Position numbers and translations under genes: made by a program. Shown in pieces: positions 20,634 to 33,718 of a stretch of DNA of 64,000 nt. The notes beneath the pieces were generated by a model. The model was not told where the DNA came from. It did not search any database and saw only the letters and a program-made list of their open reading frames with translations. The DNA comes from Eretmocerus hayati. Lineage: Eukaryota > Arthropoda > Insecta > Hymenoptera > Aphelinidae. The first letter of the stretch is position 1. The number at the start of each line of letters is the position of its first letter. Where the stretch lies: the NCBI GenBank assembly GCA_029851415.1, contig CM056744.1:56321797-56385796 (forward strand), read 5' to 3'.

Positions 20634-23500
20634 CGGCGTCGTTCAGATTTATAACCTCCGAAATGACTGCCTTCCGCACTTTCGATCGGCTCGAAACCCA
20701 TGGGGGATTGGTCTCCATGACTGCCCGAGTATCTGACAAGAATTCCGCGAACGCATTCCGATTCTAACCTTAGCTACGGCCTGCTCAAGATTCATAACCT
20801 CGGAGGAAAACTGTCTTCCGCACCTTCGATCGGCCTGAAACCTATGGCAGATTGGTCCTGATGATTGCCCGAGTATTTCACAAGAATTCCGCGAACGCAT
20901 TCCGATCCTAACCCTATCTACGGCGTCGTTCAGATTTATAACCTCCAGAATGACTGCCTTCCACACTTTCGATCGGCTCGAAACCCATGGCAGATTGGTC
21001 TTCATGACTGCCCAAGTATCTGACAAGAATTCCGCGAACGTATTCCGATCCTAACCCTATCTACGGCGTCGTTCAGATTTATAACCTTCAAAATGACTGC
21101 CTTCCGCACTTTCGATCGGCTCAAAACCCATGGCAGATTGGTCTTCATGACTGCCCGAGTATCTGACAAGAATTTCGCGAACGCATTCCGATCCTAACCC
21201 CTTTCTATGGCGTCGTTCAGATTTATAACCTTCAAAATGACTGCCTTCCGCATTTTCAATTGGCTTGAAACCCATGGCAGATTGGTCTTCATGACTGCCC
21301 AAGTATCTGACAAGAATCTCGCAAACGCATTCCGATTCTAACCCCAGCTACGGCGTGGTCAAGATTCATAACCTCGGGAGAAAACTGTCTTCCGCACCTT
21401 CGATCAGCCTGAAACCTATGGCAGATTGGTCCTGATGATTGCCCGAGTATTTCACAAGAATTCCGCGAACGCATTCCGACCCTAACCCTATCTACGGCGT
21501 CGTTCAGATTTATAACCTAAAAAATGACTGCCTTCCGCACTTTCGATCGGCTCGAAACCCATGGCAGATTGGTCTTCATGACTCCCCAAGTATCTGACAA
21601 GAATTTCGCGAACGCATTCCGGTTCTAACCCTATCTACGGCGTGGTCAAGATTCATAACCTCGGAACAAAACTGTCTCCCGCACCTTCGATCGGCCTGAA
21701 ACCTATGGCAGATTGGTCCTCACGATTGCCCGAGTATTTGACAAGAATATTGCGAACGCATTCCGATCCTAACCCTATCTACGGCGTCGTTCAGATTCAT
21801 AAACTCCAAAATGACTGCCTTCCGCACTTCCGATCGGCTCGGAACCCATTGCAGATTGGTCTTCATGACTGCCCGAGTATCTGACAAGAATTTCGCTAAC
21901 GCTTCCGATTCTAACCCTATCTACGGCATGGTCAAGATTCATAACTTCGGAAGAAAACTGTCTCCCGCACCTTCGATCGCCCTGAAACCTATGGCGGATT
22001 GGTCCTGATGATTGCCCGAGTATTTCAAAAAAATTCCGCGAACGCATTCCGATCCTAACCCTATCTACGGTGTCGTTCAGATTCATAACCTCCAAAATGA
22101 CTGCCTCCCGCACATTCGATCGGCTCGAAACCCATGGCAGATTGGTCTTCATGACTGCCCGAGTATCTGACAAGAATTTCGCGAACGCATTCCGGTTCTA
22201 ACCCTATCTACGGCGTGGTCAAGATTCATAACCTCGGAACAAAACTGTCCCCCGCACCTTCGATCGGCCTGAAACCTATGGCAGATTGGTCCTCACGATT
22301 GCCCGAGTATTTGACAAGAATATTGCGAACGCATTCCGATCCTAACCCTATCTACGGCGTCGTTCAGATTCATAAACTCCAAAATGACTGCCTTCCGCAC
22401 TTCCGATCGGCTCGGAACCCATTGCAGATTGGTCTTCATGACTGCCCGAGTATCTGACAAGAATTTCGCTAACGCTTCCGGTTCTAACCCTATCGACGGC
22501 GTGGTCAAGATTCATAACCTCGGAACAAAACTGTCTCCCGCACCTTCGATCGGCCTGAAACCTATGGCAGATTGGTCCTCATGATTGCCCGAGTATTTGA
22601 CAAGGATATTGCGAACGCATTCCGATCCTAACCCTATCTACGGCGTCGTTCAGATTCATAACCTCCAAAATGACTGCCTTCCGCACTTCCGATCGGCTCG
22701 GAACCCATGGCAGATTGGTCTTCATGACTGCCCAAGTATCTGACAAGAATTCCGCGAACGTATTCCGATCCTAACCCTATCTACGGCGTCGTTCAGATTT
22801 ATAACCTCCAAAATGACTGCCTTCCGCACTTTCGATCGCCTCGAAACCCATGGCAGATTGGTCTTCATCACTGCCCGAGTATCTAACAAGAATTTCGCGA
22901 ACGCATTCCGATTCTAACCCTATCTACGGCGTGGTCAAGATTCATAACCTCGGAAGTAAACTGTCTTTCGCACCCTTGATCGTCCTCAAACCTATGGCAT
23001 TGATCCTCATGATTGCCCGAGTATTTGACAGAAATTTTGCGAACGCATTCCGATCCTAACCCTATTTATGGCGTCGTTCAGATTTATAACCTTCAAAATG
23101 ACTGCCTTCCGCACTTTCAATTGGCTTGAAACCCATGGCAGATTGGTCTCCATGACTGCCCAAGTATCTGACAAGAATTTCGCAAACGCATTTCGATTCT
23201 CACCCCAGCTACGGCGTGGTCAAGATTCATAACCTCGGAAGAAAACTGTCTTCCGCACCTTCGATCAGCCTGAAACCTATGGCAGATTGGTCCTGATGAT
23301 TGCCCGAGTATTTGACGAAAATTCCGCGGACGCATTCCGATCCTTACCCTATCTACGGGGCCGTTCAGATATATATCACCTCCAAAATCACTGCCTTCGC
23401 CACTCCCGATCGGCCTGAGACCTATGGCAGATTCGTCCTCATGATCGCTCGAGTATTTGACCGGAATTTTGCGAACGCATTCCGATCCTAACCCTATCTA
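20557..23500 (+). repeat. 20-mer HOR unit (2,944 bp), internally rearranged
   Basis: It has 20 monomers, but not the same 20 as at 13503. Two monomers (B with AACAAAACTG plus A with CATAAACTCC) are repeated at about 22.2-22.5 kb. Two others (A with CTAAAAAATG and B with TAATCTAGG) are missing at about 23.3 kb, where one B monomer is fused to another. A 2-nt deletion (CCTATGGCATTGATCC near 22,998) accounts for the length 2,944. Confidence 0.87.
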
Positions 23501-23577
23501 GAATAGAATAGAATATCCTTTTTATTCGCTCTTGGGCAAAAAACATCAATCATTCATACGATACTCGTACATATCTA
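23501..23577 (+). repeat. 77-bp HOR-boundary spacer 10
   Basis: Q subfamily. A' upstream is 23354-23498 with a private ACTCCCGATCGG. It closes a 20-mer and opens a 13-mer unit. Confidence 0.95.
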
Positions 23578-25443
23578 CGGCGTCGTTCAGATTTATAACC
23601 TCCAAAATGACTGCCTTCCGCACTTTCGATCGGCTCGAAACCCATGGCAGATTGGTCTTCATGACTGCCCGAGTATCTGACAAGAATTTCGCGAACGCTT
23701 CCGATTCTAACCCTATCTACGGCGTGGTCAAGATTCATAACTTCGGAAGAAAACTGTCTTCCGCACCTTCGATCGGCCTGGAACCTATGGCGGATTGGTC
23801 CTGATGATTGCCCGAGTATTTCACAAAAATTCCGCGAAGGCATTCCGATCCTAACCCTATCTACGGCGTCGTTCAGATTTATAACCTCCAAAATGACTGC
23901 CTTCCGCACTTTCGATCGGCTCGAAACCCATGGCAGATTGAACTTCATGACTGCCCAAATATCTGACAAGAATTTTGCGAACGCATTCCGATTCTAACCC
24001 TATCTACGGCGTGGTCAAGATTCATAACCTCGGAAGTGAACTGTCTTCCGCACCTTTCTTCGGCCTGGAATCTATGGCTGATTGATCCTCATGATTGCCC
24101 GAGTATTTGACAAGAATTCCGCGAACGCATTCCGATCCTAACCCTATCTACGGCGTCGTTCAGATTTATAACCTCCAAAATGACTGCCTTCCGCACTTTC
24201 GATCGCCTCGAACCCCATGGCATATTGGTCTTCATGACTGCCCGAGTATCTGACAAGAATTTCGCGAACGCATCCCGATTCTAACCCTATCTACGGCGTG
24301 GTCAAGATTCATAACCTCGGAAGTAAACTGTCTTTCGCACCTTTGATCGGCCTGAAACCTATGGCAGATTGATCCTCATGATTGCCCGAGTATTTGACAA
24401 AAATTTTGCGAACGCATTCCGATCCTAACCCTATCTATGGCGTCGTTCAGATTTATAACCTCCAAAATGACTGCCTTCCGCACTTTCAATCGGCTCGAAA
24501 CCCATGGCAGATTGGTCTTCATGACTGCCCAAGTATCTGACAAGAATTTCGCGAACGCATTCCGATTCTAACCCTAGCTACGGCGTGGTCAAGATTCATA
24601 ACCTCGGAAGAACACTGTCTTCCGCACCTTCGATCGGCCTGAAACCCATGGCAGATTGGTCCTGATGATTGCCCGAGTATTTCACAAGAATTCCGCGAAC
24701 GCATTCCGATCCTAACCCTATCTCCGGCGTCGTTCAGATTAATAACCTCCAGAATGACTGCCTTCCGCATTTTCGATCGGCTCGAAACCCATGGCAGATT
24801 GGTCTTCATGACTGCCCAAGTATCTGACAAGAATTTCGCGAACGCATTCCGATTCTAACCCTATCTACGGCGTGGTCAAGATTCATAACCTCGGAAGAAA
24901 ACTGTCTTTCGCACCTTTGATCGTCCTCAAACCTATGGCAGATTGATCCTCATGATTGCCCGAGTATTTGACAGAAATTTTGCGAACGCATTCCGATCCT
25001 AACCCTATCTACGGCGTCGTTCAGATTTATAACCTAAAAAATGACTGCCTTCCGCGGTTTCGATCGGCTCGAAACCCATGGCAGATTGGTCTTCATGACT
25101 CCCCAAGCATCTGACAAGAATTTCGCGAACGCATCCCGATCCTGACCCTATCTACGGCGTGGTCAAGATTCATAATCTAGGAAGTAAACTGTCTTCCGCA
25201 CCTTTGAACGGCCTGAAATCTATGGCAGATTGATCCTCATGATTGCCCGAGTATTTGACGAAAATTCCGCGGACGCATTCCGATCCTTACCCTATCTACG
25301 GGGCCGTTCAGATATATATCACCTCCAAAATGACTGCCTTCGCCACTCCTGATCGGCCTGAGACCTATGGCAGATTCGTCCTCACGATCGCTCGAATATT
25401 TGACCGAAATTTTGCGAACGCATTCCGATCCTAACCCTATCTA
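23501..25443 (+). repeat. 13-mer HOR unit (1,943 bp)
   Basis: Order: A, B (CTGGAACC), A (GATTGAACTTC), B (AAGTGAACTG), A (GATCGCCTCG), B (AAGTAAACTG), A (TTTCAATCGG), B (AACACTG), A (ATTAATAACC), B, A (CTAAAAAATG), B (TAATCTAGG), A'. Private changes are CTTTCTTCGG near 24.06 kb and CCGCGGTTTCG near 25.05 kb, which breaks the left arm of the A dyad. Confidence 0.9.
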
Positions 25444-25520
25444 GAATCGAATAGAATATCCTTTTTATTCGCCCTTGGGCAAAAAACATCAATCATTCAT
25501 ACAATACTCGTACATATCTA
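25444..25520 (+). repeat. 77-bp HOR-boundary spacer 11
   Basis: P subfamily with a point change in the pentamer run (GAATCGAATAGAATAT). A' upstream is 25297-25441. It opens the first of two 6-mers. Confidence 0.95.
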
Positions 25521-26382
25521 CGGCGTCGTTCAGATTTATAACCTCCAAAATGACTGCCTTCCGCACTTTCGATCGGCTCGAAAGCCATGGGGGATTGGTC
25601 TCCATGACTGCCCGACTTTCTGACAAGAATTCCGCAAACGCATTCCGATTCTAACCCTAGCTACGGCGTGGTCAAGATTCCTAACCTCGGAAGAAAGCTG
25701 TCATCCGCACCTTCGATCGGCCTGAAACCTATGGCAGATTGGTCCTCATGATTGCCCGAGTTTTTCACAGAAATCCCGCAAACGCATTCTGATCCTAACC
25801 CTATCTATGGCATCGTTCAGATTTATAACCTCCAAAATGACTGCCCTCCGTACTTTCGATCGGCTCGAAACCCATGGCAGATTGGTCTTCATGACTGCCC
25901 GAGTATCTGACAAGAATTTCGCGAACGCTTCCGATTCTAACCCTATCTACGGCGTGGTCAAGATTCATAACTTCGGAAGAAACTTGCCTTCCGCACTTTC
26001 GATCGGCTCGAAACCCATGGCAGATTGGTCTTCATGACTCCCCAAGTATCTGACAAGAATTTCGCGAACGCATCCCGATCCTAACCCTATCTACGGCGTG
26101 GTCAAGATTCATAATCTAGGGAGTAAACTGTCTTCCGCACCTTTGATCGGCCTGGAATCTATGGCAGATTGATCCTCATGATTGCCCGAGTATTTGACGA
26201 GAATTCCGCGGACGCATTCCGATCCTTACCCTATCTACGGGGCCGTTCAGATATATATCACCTCCAAAATGACTGCCTTCGCCACTCCTGATCGGCCTGA
26301 GACCTATGGCAGATTCGTCCTCACGATCGCTCGAGTATTTGACCGAAATTTTGCGAACGCATTCCGATCCTAACCATATCTA
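25444..26382 (+). repeat. 6-mer HOR unit (939 bp), first of a tandem pair
   Basis: Standard six-monomer order, B/A chimera at 25948-26091. A private CCCGACTTTCTGAC in the first A monomer echoes the TTTCTG variant of the unit at 18679, so the two are probably equivalent members of the third-order repeat. Confidence 0.92.
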
Positions 26383-26459
26383 GAATAGAATAGAATATGC
26401 TTTTTATTCGCCCTTGGGCAAAAAACATCAATCATTCATACAATACTCGTACATATCTA
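26383..26459 (+). repeat. 77-bp HOR-boundary spacer 12
   Basis: P subfamily with the CCATATCTAG and ATGCTTTTTATT markers. A' upstream is 26236-26380. It lies between two 6-mers and immediately left of the start of the long-range duplication. Confidence 0.95.
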
Positions 26460-27321
26460 CGGCGTCGTTCAGATTTATAACCTCCAAAATGACTGCCTTC
26501 CGCACTTTCGATCGGCTCGAAAGCCATGGGGGATTGGTCTCCATGACTGCCCGAGTATCTGACAAGAATTCCGCAAACGCATTCCGATTCTAACCCTAGC
26601 TACGGCGTGGTCAAGATTCCTAACCTCGGAAGAAAGCTGTCATCCGCACCTTCGATCGGCCTGAAACCTATGGCAGATTGGTCCTCATGATTGCCCGAGT
26701 TTTTCACAGAAATCCCGCGAACGCATTCTGATCCTCACCCTATCTATGGCATCGTTCAGATTTATAACCTCCAAAATGACTGCCCTCCGCACTTTCGATC
26801 GGCTCGAAACCGATGGCAGATTGGTCTTCATGACTGCCCGAGTATCTGACAAGAATTTCGCGAACGCTTCCGATTCTAACCCTATCTACGGCGTGGTCAA
26901 GATTCATAACTTCGGAAGAAAACTGCCTTCCGCACTTTCGATCGGCTCGAAACCCATGGCAGATTGGTCTTCATGACTCCCCAAGTATCTGACAAGAATT
27001 TCGCGAACGCATCCCGATCCTAACCCTATCTACGGCGTGGTCAAGATTCATAATCTAGGAAGTAAACTGTCTTCCGCACCTTTGATCGGCCTGGAATCAA
27101 TGGCAGATTGATCCTCATGATTGCCCGAGTATTTGACGAGAATTCCGCGGACGCATTCCGATCCTTACCCTATCTACGGGGCCGTTCAGATATATATCAC
27201 CTCCAAAATGACTGCCTTCGCCACTCCTGATCGGCCTGAAACCTATGGCAGATTGGTCCTCATGATCGCTCGAGTATTTGACCGAAATTTTGCGAACGCA
27301 TTCCGATCCTAACCCTATCTA
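26383..27321 (+). repeat. 6-mer HOR unit (939 bp), second of a tandem pair
   Basis: Standard order, B/A chimera at 26887-27030. Its 862 bp after the spacer are repeated at 53971-54832 without the spacer. Confidence 0.92.
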
Positions 27322-27398
27322 GAATAGAATAGAATATCCTTTTTATTCGCCCTTGGGCAAAAAACATCAATCATTCATACAATACTCGTACATATCTA
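27322..27398 (+). repeat. 77-bp HOR-boundary spacer 13
   Basis: P subfamily, standard form. A' upstream is 27175-27319 (GAAACC form). It opens a 20-mer and is paralogous to spacer 20 at an offset of 27,511. Confidence 0.95.
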
Positions 27399-30267
27399 CG
27401 GCGTCGTTCAGATTTATAACCTCCAAAATGACTGCCTTCCGCACTTTCGATCGGCTCGAAACCCATGGGGGATTGGTCTCCATGACTGCCCGAGTATCTG
27501 ACAAGAATTCCGCAAATGCATTCCGATTCTAACCTTAGCTACGGCCTGCTCAAGATTCATAACCTCGGAGGAAAACTGTCTTCCGCACCTTCGATCGGCC
27601 TGAAACCTATGGCAGATTGGTCCTGATGATTGCCCGAGTATTTCACAAGAATTCCGCGAACGCATTCCGATCCTAACCCTATCTACGGCGTCGTTCAGAT
27701 TTATAACCTCCAGAATGACTGCCTTCCGCACTTTCGATCGGCTCGAAACCCATGGCAGATTGGTCTTCGTGACTGCCCAAGTATCTGACAAGAATTCCGC
27801 GAACGTATTCCGATCCTAACCCTATCTACGGCGTCGTTCAGATTTATAACCTTCAGAATGACTGCCTTCCGCACTTTCGATCGGCTCAAAACCCATGGCA
27901 GATTGGTCTTCATGACTGCCCGAGTATCTGACAAGAATTTCGCGAACGCATTCCGATCCTAACCCTATCTATGGCGTCGTTCAGATTTATAACCTTCAAA
28001 ATGACTGCCTTCCGCATTTTCAATTGGCTTGAAACCCATGGCAGATTGGTCTTCATGACTGCCCAAGTATCTGACAAGAATCTCGCAAACGCATTCCGAT
28101 TCTAACCCCAGCTACGGCGTGGTCAAGATTCATAACCTCGGGAGAAAACTGTCTTCCGCACCTTCGATCAGCCTGAAACCTATGGCAGATTGGTCCTGAT
28201 GATTGCCCGAGTATTTCACAAGAATTCCGCGAACGCATTCCGACCCTAACCCTATCTACGGCGTCGTTCAGATTTATAACCTAAAAAATGACTGCCTTCC
28301 GCACTTTCGATCGGCTCGAAACCCATGGCAGATTGGTCTTCATGACTCCCCAAGTATCTGACAAGAATTTCGCGAACGCATTCCGGTTCTAACCCTATCT
28401 ACGGCGTGGTCAAGATTCATAACCTCGGAACAAAACTGTCCCCCGCACCTTCGATCGGCCTGAAACCTATGGCAGATTGGTCCTCACGATTGCCCGAGTA
28501 TTTGACAAGAATATTGCGAACGCATTCCGATCCTAACCCTATCTACGGCGTCGTTCAGATTCATAAACTCCAAAATGACTGCCTTCCGCACTTCCGATCG
28601 GCTCGGAAATCATTGCAGATTGGTCTTCATGACTGCCCGAGTATCTGACAAGAATTTCGCTAACGCTCCCGATTCTAACCCTATCTACGGCATGGTCAAG
28701 ATTCATAACTTCGGAAGAAAACTGTCTCCCGCACCTTCGATCGCCCTGAAACCTATGGCGGATTGGTCCTGATGATTGCCCGAGTATTTCAAAAAAATTC
28801 CGCGAACGCATTCCGATCCTAACCCTATCTACGGTGTCGTTCAGATTCATAACCTCCAAAATGACTGCCTCCCGCACATTCGATCGGCTCGAAACCCATG
28901 GCAGATTGGTCTTCATGACTGCCCGAGTATCTGAAAAGAATTTCGCGAACGCATTCCGGTTCTAACCCTATCGACGGCGTGGTCAAGATTCATAACCTCG
29001 GAACAAAACTGTCTCCCGCACCTTCGATCGGCCTGAAACCTATGGCAGATTGGTCCTCATGATTGCCCGAGTATTTGACAAGGATATTGCGAACGCATTC
29101 CGATCCTAACCCTATCTACGGCGTCGTTCAGATTCATAACCTCCAAAATGACTGCCTTCCGCACTTCCGATCGGCTCGGAACCCATGGCAGATTGGTCTT
29201 CATGACTGCCGAAGTATCTGACAAGAATTCCGCGAACGTATTCCGATCCTAACCCTATCTACGGCGTCGTTCAGATTTATAACCTCCAAAATGACTGCCT
29301 TCCGCACTTTCGATCGGCTCGAAACCCATGGCAGATTGGTCTTCATCACTGCCCGAGTATCTAACAAGAATTTCGCGAACGCATTCCGATTCTAACCCTA
29401 TCTACGGCGTGGTCAAGATTCATAACCTCGGAAGTAAACTGTCTTTCGCACCCTTGATCGTCCTCAAACCTATGGCAGATTGATCCTCATGATTGCCCGA
29501 GTATTTGACAGAAATTTTGCGAACGCATTCCGATCCTAACCCTATTTATGGCGTCGTTCAGATTTATAACCTTCAAAATGACTGCCTTCCGCACTTTCAA
29601 TTGGCTTGAAACCCATGGCAGATTGGTCTTCATGACTGCCCAAGTATCTGACAAGAATTTCGCAAACGCATTTCGATTCTCACCCCAGCTACGGCGTGGT
29701 CAAGATTCATAACCTCGGAAGAAAACTGTCTTCCGCACCTTCGATCAGCCTGAAACCTATGGCAGATTGGTCCTGATGATTGCCCGAGTATTTCACAAGA
29801 ATTCCGCGAACGCATTCCGACCCTAACCCTATCTACGGCGTCGTTCAGATTCATAACCTAAAAAATGACTGCCTTCCGCACTTTCGATCGGCTCGAAACC
29901 CATGGCAGATTGGTCTTCATGACTCCTCAAGTATCTGACAAGAATTTCGCGAACGCATCCCGATCCTGACCCTATCTACGGCGTGGTCAAGATTCATAAT
30001 CTAGGAAGTAAACTGTCTTCCGCACCTTTGATCGGCCTGAAATCTATGGCAGATTGATCCTCATGATTGCCCGAGTATTTGACGAAAATTCCGCGGACGC
30101 ATTCCGATCCTTACCCTATCTACGGGGCCGTTCAAATATATATCACCTCCAAAATCACTGCCTTCGCCACTCCTGATCGGCCTGAGACCTATGGCAGATT
30201 CGTCCTCATGATCGCTCGAGTATTTGACCGAGATTTTGCGAACGCATTCCGATCCTAACCCTATCTA
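27322..30267 (+). repeat. 20-mer HOR unit (2,946 bp)
   Basis: Same plan as the unit at 13503. Private variants shared with the unit at 54833 are GCAAATGCATTCC, CGGAAATCATTGCAG, ACGCTCCCGATTC and TGCCGAAGTATC. They identify the two as recent duplicates. Confidence 0.92.
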
Positions 30268-30344
30268 GAATAGAATAGAATATCCTTTTTATTCGCTCTT
30301 GGGCAAAAAACATCAATCATTCATACGATACTCGTACATATCTA
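30268..30344 (+). repeat. 77-bp HOR-boundary spacer 14
   Basis: Q subfamily. A' upstream is 30121-30265, with private TTCAAATATAT and GACCGAGATTTTGCG. The latter is shared with the A' before spacer 21. Confidence 0.95.
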
Positions 30345-32210
30345 CGGCGTCGTTCAGATTTATAACCTCCAAAATGACTGCCTTCCGCACTTTCGATCGG
30401 CTCGAAACCCATGGCAGATTGGTCTTCATGACTGCCCGAGTATCTGACAAGAATTTCGCGAACGCTTCCGATTCTAACCCTATCTACGGCGTGGTCAAGA
30501 TTCATAACTTCGGAAGAAAACTGTCTTCCGCACCTTCGATCGGCCTGGAACCTATGGCGGATTGGTCCTGATGATTGCCCGAGTATTTCACAAAAATTCC
30601 GCGAACGCATTCCGATCCTAACCCTATCTACGGCGTCGTTCAGATTTATAACATCCAAAATGACTGCCTTCCGCACTTTCGATCGGCTCGAAACCCATGG
30701 CAGATTGAACTTCATGACTGCCCAAATATCTGACAAGAATTTTGCGAACGCATTCCGATTCTAACCCTATCTACGGCGTGGTCAAGATTCATAACCTCGG
30801 AAGTGAACTGTCTTCCGCACCTTTGTTCGGCCTGAAATCTATGGCTGATTGATCCTCATGATTGCCCGAGTATTTGACAAGAATTCCGCGAACGCATTCC
30901 GATCCTAACCCTATCTACGGCGTCGTTCAGATTTATACCCTCCAAAATGACTGCCTTCCGCACTTTCGATCGCCTCGAAACCCATGGCATATTGGTCTTC
31001 ATGACTGCCCGAGTATCTGACAAGAATTTCGCGAACGCATCCCGATTCTAACCCTATCTACGGCGTGGTCAAGATTCATAACCTCGGAAGTAAACTGTCT
31101 TTCGCACCTTTGATCGGCCTGAAACCTATGGCAGATTGATCCTCATGATTGCCCGAGTATTTGACAGAAATTTTGCGAACGCATTCCGATCCTAACCCTA
31201 TCTATGGCGTCGTTCAGATTTATAACCTCCAAAATGGATGCCTTCCGCACTTTCAATCGGCTCGAAACCCATGGCAGATTGGTCTTCATGACTGCCCAAG
31301 TATCTGACAAGAATTTCGCGAACGCATTCCGATTCTAACCCTAGCTACGGCGTGGTCAAGATTCATAACCTCGGAAGAACACTGTCTTCCGCACCTTCGA
31401 TCGGCCTGAAACCTATGGCAGATTGGTCCTGATGATTGCCCGAGTATTTCACAAGAATTCCGCGAACGCATTCCGATCCTAACCCTATCTCCGGCGTCGT
31501 TCAGATTAATAACCTCCAGAATGACTGCCTTCCGCATTTTCGATCGGCTCGAAACCCATGGCAGATTGGTCTTCATGACTGCCCAAGTATCTGACAAGAA
31601 TTCCGCGAACGCATTCCGATTCTAACCCTATCTACGGCGTGGTCAAGATTCATAACCTCGGAAGAAAACTGTCTTTCGCACCTTTGATCGTCCTCAAACC
31701 TATGGCAGATTGATCCTCATGATTGCCCGAGTATTTGACAAAAATTTTGCGAACGCATTCCGATCCTAACCCTATCTATGGCGTCGTTCAGATTTATAAC
31801 CTAAAAAATGACTGCCTTCCGCACTTTCGATCGGCTCGAAACCCATGGCAGATTGGTCTTCATGACTCCCCAAGTATCTGACAAGAATTTCGCGAACGCA
31901 TCCCGATCCTGACCCTATCTACGGCGTGGTCAAGATTCATAATCTAGGAAGTAAACTGTCTTCCGCACCTTTGATCGGCCTGAAATCTATGGCAGATTGA
32001 TCCTCATGATTGCCCGAGTATTTGACGAAAATTCAGCGGACGCATTCCGATCCTTACCCTATCTACGGGGCCGTTCAGATATATATCGACTCCAAAATGA
32101 CTGCCTTCGCCACTCCTGATCGGCCTGAGACCTATGGCAGATTCGTCCTCACGATCGCTCGAGTATTTGACCGAAATTTTGCGAACGCATTCCGATCCTA
32201 ACCCTATCTA
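30268..32210 (+). repeat. 13-mer HOR unit (1,943 bp)
   Basis: It matches the 15-mer at 57779 (shared ATAACATCC and TTATACCCTCC variants) but lacks its 287-bp TTTCAATTGG dimer. The joint is a TATGGCGTCG A monomer start continuing as CTAAAAAATG near 31.80 kb. Confidence 0.9.
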
Positions 32211-32287
32211 GAATAGAATAGAATATCCTTTTTATTCGCTCTTGGGCCAAAAACATCAATCATTCATACGATACTCGTACATATCTA
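32211..32287 (+). repeat. 77-bp HOR-boundary spacer 15
   Basis: Q subfamily with GGGCCAAAAAC (A to C), as in spacers 22 and 23. A' upstream is 32064-32208, with a private ATATATCGACTCC. Confidence 0.95.
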
Positions 32288-33718
32288 CGGCGTCGTTCAG
32301 ATTTATAACCTCCAAAATGACTGCCTTCCGCACTTTCGATCGGCTCGAAACCCATGGCAGATTGGTCTTTATGACTGCCCGAGTATCTGACAAGAATTTC
32401 GCGAACGCTTCCGATTCTAACCCTATCTACGGCGTGGTCAAGATTCATAACTTCGGAAGAAAACTGTCTTCCGCACCTTCGATCAGCCTGGAACCTATGG
32501 CGGATTGGTCCTGATGATTGCCCGAGTATTTCACAAAAATTCCGCGAACGCATTCCGATCCTAACCCTATCTACGGCGTCGTTCAGATTTATAACCTCCA
32601 AAATGACTGCCTTCCGCACTTTCGATCGGCTCGAAACCCATGGCAGATTGAACTTCATGACTGCCCAAATATCTGACAAGAATTTTGCGAACGCATTCCG
32701 ATTCTAACCCTATCTACGGCGTGGTCAAGATTCATAACCTCGGAAGTGAACTGTCTTCCGCACCTTTGTTCGGCCTGGAATCTATGGCTGATTGATCCTC
32801 ATGATTGCCCGAGTATTTGACAAGAATTCCGCGAACGCATTCCGATCCTAACCCTATCTACGGCGTCGTTCCGATTTATGACCTCCAAAATGACTGCCTT
32901 CCGCACTTTCGATCGGCTCGAAACCCATGGCAGATTGGTCTCCATGACTGCCCGAGTATCTGACGAGAATTTTGCGAACGCTTCCGATTCTAACCCCTTT
33001 CTACGGCGTGATCAAGAATCATAACTTCGGAAGGGAACTGTCTTCCGCACCTTCGATCGCCCTGGAACCTATGGCGGATTGGTCCTGATGATTGCCCGAG
33101 TATTTCACAAAAATTCCGCGAACGCATTCCGATCCTAACCCTTTCTACGGCGTCGTTCAGATTTATAACCTACAAAATGACTGCCTTCCGCACTTTCGAT
33201 CGGCTCGAAACCCATGGCAGATTGGTCTTCATGACTGCCCAAGTATCTGACAAGAATTCTGCAAACGCATTCCGATTCTAACCCTAGCTACGGCCTGGTC
33301 AAGATTCATTACCTCGGAAGGAAACTGTCTTCCGCACCTTCGATTGGCCTGAAACCTATGGCAGATTGATCCTCATGATCGCCCGAGTATTTGACAAAAA
33401 TATTGCGAACGGATTCCGATCCTAACCCTATCTACGGCGTCGTTCAGATTTATAACCTACAAAATGACTGCCTCCCGCACTTTCGATCGGCTCGAAACCC
33501 ATGGCAGATTGGTCTTCATGACTGCCCAAGTATCTGACAAGAATTCTGCAGTCGCATTCCGATACTAACCCTAGCTACGGCCTGGTCAAGATTCATAACC
33601 TCGGAAGTGAACTGTCTCCCGCACCCTTGGTCGGCCTGAAATCTATGGCAGATTGATCCTCATGATTGCCCGAGTATTTGACAAAAATCCCTGAACGCAT
33701 TCCGATCCTAACCCTATC

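Larger units (their letters stand above)
26460..32868 (+). repeat. Long-range duplication, copy 1
   Basis: In register with 53971-60666. The offset is 27,511 from the start to about 31.8 kb and 27,798 after that, because copy 2 has one extra dimer. Shared private variants across the 20-mer and the following unit show common descent. The start coincides with the right edge of spacer 12; the end is where TTCCGATTTATGACC begins in copy 1. Confidence 0.85.
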
